A DNA stretch of 64,000 nt from Liolophura sinensis (taxonomy: Eukaryota; Mollusca; Polyplacophora; Chitonida; Chitonidae): positions 41,153,385 through 41,217,384 of the forward strand of contig NC_088295.1 of assembly GCF_032854445.1 (NCBI RefSeq), written 5' to 3'. Position numbers and translations under genes: made by a program. The notes under the pieces were generated by a model. The model saw nothing but the letters and a program-made list of their open reading frames with translations. It ran no database searches and had not been told where the DNA came from. Of the stretch, positions 59,071-64,000 are shown one piece after another. How positions within the stretch are numbered: position 1 is the first letter of the stretch; the number at the start of each line of letters is the position of its first letter.

Positions 59071-60188
59071 CAGAGGATGTACACTGTATTTTTACATGTA
59101 CTTGCCTTGACATTTTTCTGATTAAATTCAAAGTAATTTCTCTGTGTAACCTATTTACTGTGATGATTTTTTGTGTGTTTGATTTATTAGTGTATAATAA
59201 ATAATGAAAATATACAAGACCCAACATTATTTAATATCAGCTAATAGTCAGCTTGGTCATCCATGCTGGGTATTTTAATCCTTTAACACAAAAATGTCAA
59301 TTATGAAGTGACATCGGCAATATATTTGTGCCACAAGATTTTGAATATTTTATTTGTACGACAGGGGTATTGAATCAGCAGTATTGAGATACAGTTCTGT
59401 TAACTAGCTGCTTGGACCAAGGGAGATAAACCCGTATAATCTGTGATTTAGATTTCCCCCCAATTGAAATTAGTACTACATTGAGAAATAAACCATTGCT
59501 AACCGCTGTTCATTATTCAGTGTTTAAGTGAAAATGACCTGTACAAAGAGCTGTAACAACCTGATGCTGACCTCCCGTGGCTCATACAAAGCAATATACA
59601 TTTTGTAAGGTCCTTGTTAACTGATTTACATTGTCTTGTTAAAGCATTGTGGTTTATAGATTGCTGAACTACACACTGCTGTAAGAGAGAGATTTCTCGT
59701 ATTGTGTAATCTGGTCAGGAGGACCGAAGCAGCACTATTTTAACCTTTTAAATACCATTTTGATTTTTCCTTTGTATGGACAAAATGAAAATAAATCATT
59801 CCTTGTGTTAAAGAATAATGTTTTACACGTTTCTTTTTTTTCTTTCCCTACAATATGACTGCAGTACTACCGAAGTGGTGTTTAGCCATAATCTTTTTTT
59901 CATGTCAGTCATCAGTTTATGGTTGATCTCTGTAACTCGTTCTCATTTGCCTACGGATCAGGAAGACTAAATATTTTTTCAAGCTAAGGCTAATGAAACT
60001 AGATTCCTTGTGTCTCGTAAGAATATGTTTTGGAAAACTGGTGCAGGCAGGTGAACACCCTGTGAATGGGCTGGTGCAGAGACAAGGAATCAGCTGTCAT
60101 TGGTTTAAAGTTCGCAAAAGCTAACAAAATTATGCTTGAAGTATTCATTATTATTACAGATTAAGAAGACACATTATTACAGTAGCAT

Positions 60189-60308
60189 ACATGGGAATCT
60201 CTGTCATCAATCTGCAGATGGTTGTGGGTTTCCTCTGGGTTCTGCCTGGTTACCGCCCACATAAGTTAAAACATTATTCAGCATGGCATAAGACACTAAT
60301 CAAATAAA
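60189..60308 (+). mobile_element. SINE-A, decayed 3' fragment
   Basis: TCAATCTGCAGATGGTTGTG, GTTTCCTCTGGGTTCTGCC, then CAGCATGGCATAAGACACTA and AATCAAATAAAT. Confidence 0.8.
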
Positions 60309-61057
60309 TTACCGTTACAATGGTAGCACAAGGGTAGTCAGTCTTGTATTTTTTTTAGTTAAATAAATAACAAATAAAGCAAGCTTATGTGTAGCCAAAA
60401 TTCTCATATATACTGAATGGAATATAAGATTTTAGGATCTAAATATTATCTTTTATTAGCCCAATATCCATGAGCACATATGTGCATATGCTGCATGTAT
60501 TACGCATAAAATCGAGACTTGTATAAACTATTCCTACGTGCACCTGAACTGACAGGACGCTGACTGGCTGGCAGTGGAGATAAGAGTTACTGGGTTAAAG
60601 CATTCAACAATGGTCACCTTTAAGTGCACACGAAACAAATCCCGGTACCTAACATTCAGCTTAGCTCAGACCAATTTTGTATCCATTTGAGCTGATAAAT
60701 TAAATGCATATGCTTGGTCTTTATTAGTGCCAATTAGATACACGTGATGGAAAAGATAAAATAATTTCCAAATTCCAAATCTACCTAATGTGTATTTGAT
60801 CTCTGTTAGATCTGGGATGATTATATGATAGTCCCAGCTACATGTAGGTTAGATCTGTCAGCAGGTTGTAAGCGACAGAACGCTAGCACATATACTGGTG
60901 AAGGTATTTAGTTCACCCTGCACCTTGTTTCAGAAGCTGAATTTCTCTTGTCTCTTGGTGATGTTGATTTGGGAATAAAACGGTAGTCAGAATTTCCATG
61001 CTATGGCAACCTATAATTCTATTTATAGAAGCATGGTAATCAAATCACTGACGGAGA

Positions 61058-61622
61058 TAGCCCTGCATGATTTTTCTTGCTGGTGCTCGCATAGTCATGG
61101 ATAGTTCCCATTGACCCCTGAAGGAACCATCATAAAATTTCGTAGAATAGTCGATTATTAACCTCCCTTGCCTGTTCAGTTACTCCTTTTCAATGCGTAG
61201 AGTCTCAGGGCATCTGCTTGTTAAAATCCTGAACCATTCATATTTCAGCAAGCTCCACCTGATTCCAAGCCAAAATGGAGGCTGTTTCTCAGGGCCCCAT
61301 GACAGCAAACAATGGGCACGTGTGTCCCAGGATGGTGTATGGGATAGGCAAACATCTTTAAGAAGTTCAAGCCAGTGGAGAAGCTGAACTTGCTGAACTA
61401 AGGATGGATATTAATCTACCTTTGGGGTGATTGACAGCTCGGGATTGTAACAGTCACATGCCCTGAGACACTAAGCATTGTACTGGAATAACTAGACAGG
61501 CGGGTTAAGTTAGTGATCAACTGTTTTCCGAAATTTTATGAAATTTTATGTTCCTTCAGGGGTCAATGGGAGCTTTCCATGGCTGTAAGCGCCAGCAAGA
61601 ATAATCATCCACTGCAGGGTTA
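61058..61622. mobile_element. Foldback / hAT-like MITE, 565 bp, with target duplication
   Basis: Ends TAGCCCTGCA and TGCAGGGTTA are inverted. The inverted repeat extends about 80 bases inward, including TCCCATTGACCCCTGAAGGA on the left and its complement on the right. A second inner pair, GTCTCAGGGCAT and ATGCCCTGAGAC, lies near 61202 and 61457. GACGGAGATAG flanks both sides (61050-61060 and 61623-61633), of which the first 8 bases fit a hAT-type duplication. No transposase. Confidence 0.88.
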
Positions 61623-61799
61623 GACGGAGATAGGTATGCGTGGTAAAATAAGAAATCAACACTTGAGTACATTTACAGTTCTGTGCTGACATACATGTAC
61701 TATAGTCGATACATTGTTACTCAGGTATGTGCTATCATTGATCTCCTCTTGTCTGGCTAATACCAATACAGTTCTCAGTCAATGTTCACAACTGAAATG

Positions 61800-62860
61800 T
61801 ACCTACTAGCCAGAAAATCTGGTCTAAGGATGGCTTATAACGCGGAAACCGCTGCCATCCTTGGCCTGGACGACGTGTGCACCCAATTATGACTTTGTAC
61901 CTGTATTCAACTACCCCATCGTGAAACTCGCTGCATACGCAGTACTTAATATCCAATCGACCTAATACCTGGCCTATCCGCAAGATAAGACATTTATGCA
62001 CCTTTTGCAACCATTGACACTGGCCTTTATTCGATATTTCCTCTGAACATCTCAGCCGAATTCGAAAATAAGGTCTGCTTTAAGCTACTGACCACGTGAT
62101 GCCGTCTACCCGATTAATCTAAATTGGTACGTCAATCACGCTGACGTGTGTTGAGAATTTGACATCATGTAACAATATATCACGTTATTGAAGTATTCCA
62201 ATCTATAGAGCAGCTCAGCACGAAAAGGTGGACAATGATATTGTTTTTGAACGCTAATTGTTGAGTGAAGTTGAAGTATGAAGGGCCAAAAGCCTTTAAA
62301 GTGACGAGAAATTGACGCTCTTTTTTTTTTTTTACCACCTAAATGTCAACCACATACGACCATGCGCCGCGAGCAAAAAGAAAAGCAACACGTGTTTAAT
62401 GAAGATGGTCTACCATTTCTGAGTAGGGCACGGAACACGCCACGGAACTGGATAAAAAATTGTCCAAGAGACCACAAAGCCGTCGGCGAATGTAATTCAC
62501 CTGACTTTTGCCGAAGTGTTTTCTTGCGAAGGCTCTGTACCCACATATATATTTCACTATGGATAGTTCTCGGATGTGAACTAGACCTTACCTAATATTA
62601 AAAGTTGACAGCCGATTTCTTGGCTATGTATGTACCTGGGAGTTAAGACCCGCGCCAACAACTGTCAGCTCTTCTGCACACGCCCACTACAAGGTACCAG
62701 ACCAAAGGTTCTTGATTTCCAACCAATGAAATCCCCTGTAAGTGACCGGTGCTGACTTGTCACTGTATAGCAACAACGAAAACAAGCTGACAAGTGCCCG
62801 ATAACTTGTACAAGATTATCTGTTAATGCTGTTAATTCGATATCACGGGATCATCTTGGA
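61800..62860 (+). promoter_or_regulatory. CpG-richer block upstream of exon-like duplication, possible promoter
   Basis: CG dinucleotides are frequent again here, and a CCAAT motif lies near 62722 (TTCCAACCAATGAAATCC). It is followed by an ATG in good context at 62861. Together this suggests the start of a gene that continues past the right edge. Confidence 0.3.
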
Positions 62861-63159
62861 ATGGATATTTTTGGCAGAAGACGATACAGTGAAAAGAAAG
62901 AAGAGGAAGACAAGTAAGATCAAGCAAGCAAGACAGGCTTTTCAGAATCAAAATCGTCGTTAGTCGTAACAACAACAACATCGTATGCACTGCGATATGC
63001 ATTGTACATAGGCCTTGATTCCTACAAGATTATCCGTTATGCTGTTAATTTAATATTACGGGAGAATCTTAGAATGAATATGTTTGGGAGAAAACGATAC
63101 ACCGAAAAGAAAGAAGGAGAAAGAAAGTTAGAATGTGCAAGACAGGCATTTCAGAATCG
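62809..63159 (+). repeat. Diverged tandem duplication, unit about 210 bp
   Basis: Copy 1 is 62809-62949 and copy 2 is 63023-63159. Both run from TACAAGATTATC through GCTGTTAATT, CGATACA and GAAAAGAAAGAA to GACAGGC(T/A)TTTCAGAATC. The offset is 214 bases at the left and 210 at the right. Confidence 0.85.
62861..62913 (+). CDS. Possible first coding exon of a gene running off the right edge, copy 1
   Basis: ATG in good context (TTGGAATGG) opens MDIFGRRRYSEKKEEED, then a donor GTAAGA begins at 62914; read through, it would stop at once at TAA. The peptide is basic, then acidic. A diverged copy of the same frame lies about 210 bases downstream. The family is not recognised; it could be a chance frame. 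Confidence 0.25.
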
Positions 63160-63250
63160 TGTTATAAGTACAGCGGTTGCAGCTATTCTCACAACGTGTA
63201 GTCTGCACACACACAAGCATACAAACACACTACTGCCACGGAGGCTGTAG
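63074..63250 (+). CDS. Open frame paralogous to the 62861 exon, copy 2
   Basis: A 58-residue frame starting MNMFGRKRYTEKKEGERKLE and ending in a TAG after a His/Thr-rich stretch. The first 15 or so residues match copy 1 with mostly conservative changes (D/N, I/M, R/K, S/T), while the GTAAGA donor of copy 1 has become GTTAGA. It may be a duplicated first exon that lost its donor and reads on into non-coding sequence. Confidence 0.2.
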   Translation: MNMFGRKRYTEKKEGERKLECARQAFQNRVISTAVAAILTTCSLHTHKHTNTLLPRRL

Positions 63251-64000
63251 TCCAACCTTATATCTCTCGACATTACTCCACAAGTGTGCAGCAATAGTTT
63301 GAAAACATCTTACAAAGTGCATGCTGTGGAAAATATAAATATTAGAAGTTTTAACTGTATGACGGTGCTACTATAATTTGTCCCATTCACCATCTGAGCG
63401 ATATCCCCGCATGATAACTGCCTGATTTTTACCCATAATCATTTACTAATGGTCAATATGGGATATATGTACTCACAACCTAACCTTATAGGATTACTCT
63501 ATTGCACATGGGCTATGAACTGAGGCTTTCGTGACATGAATATTTACAGTTTTGAGACTTACAATGGTCAGTTGTTTACAGCTGTAAATGTAATGTTTAG
63601 TTTTTGTCCATGCTTAATTCTGGAGGTCCAAAAAAAAAAAAGTGAACTCAAGAATTGTTAGTTTCTTTTATCTGAATTGGGCTACTGCAATGGACGTACC
63701 TGTGGTATGTAATTCAGATTCATCTTGCATGTATCTTACTTAAGCTTGCAAGTCACTCTTTTTCAGCAGATCAGTATTTTTGATCATGCTCTGCTCAAGG
63801 GCATTGCTTTGAGAAATGGTGTAATTTTCTGTCGCCCTTTATCGTAGGGAGTCTTACGATTGTTGGAGACCAAATATTTTTAGGTAATGTGATATGAGAG
63901 TTGGTATATCACAGTGTGAAAGGTTATCAGTGACTTGATGAGGGTTTTCCCTGAGCTCTCTGGTTAAAACTGATCCCCATCACACATGTGAAAAATTACT

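Noticed and set aside
61786-62010. Minus-strand frame with VVEYRYKV and GQGWQRF, reminiscent of CKS1-type cell-cycle proteins (EYRHV and QGW words)
   Set aside because: Only scattered residues match. The conserved middle of CKS proteins is missing, the start differs and no splice sites fit. Probably chance; a profile search would settle it.

Overview
The window is eukaryotic genomic DNA. It is AT-rich and intron-dense, with many tRNA-derived SINEs, foldback elements and minisatellites. One gene can be read with confidence: a plus-strand SLC26A11-type anion (sulfate) transporter. Its coding part runs from 35728 to 53884 in 20 exons, all with GT-AG junctions and agreeing phases, and gives a 625-residue protein. 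The vertebrate protein is about 606 residues. The style of the SINEs, the intron density and the protein suggest a lophotrochozoan invertebrate such as a mollusc or brachiopod; that is an inference.

Layout. Positions 1-1500: a stretch that looks richer in CpG than what follows, possibly a promoter. Positions 1.5-35.7 kb: mostly non-coding. It holds about 15 copies of one SINE family (SINE-A), one full copy of a second family (SINE-B), short inverted-repeat elements, two unrelated 32-bp minisatellites (19.2 kb and 29.9 kb), a 23-bp array (31.0 kb) and an 80-bp duplication next to a G-rich tract (33.5 kb). Two exon-like segments with good splice signals lie here (11475-11595 and 28239-28299). 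The first has an ATG in good context and would join in frame to the first clear transporter exon, so it may be the true 5' coding exon across a 24-kb intron.

Positions 35.7-53.9 kb: the transporter. Exons 1-15 encode the membrane domain, including an exact sulfate-transporter signature. Exons 16-19 encode the C-terminal STAS domain, and exon 20 encodes an acidic tail. Introns carry SINEs, private tandem repeats (81, 56, 30 and 88 bp), two nested hAT-like transposons (intron 15) and an inverted-repeat element inserted in a SINE-B copy (intron 14).

Positions 53.9-61.0 kb: 3' UTR and intergenic DNA with several AATAAA sites and a 38-bp tandem repeat. Positions 61.06-61.62 kb: a well-preserved foldback transposon with a target duplication. 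Positions 61.8-63.3 kb: a second CpG-richer block, probably the promoter of another gene running off the right edge. It holds a diverged tandem duplication of a short exon-like open frame.

No rRNA, functional tRNA, CRISPR or prokaryotic system was seen. I found no convincing novel multi-gene system; the most unusual content is the repeat architecture and the possible alternative 5' exons.
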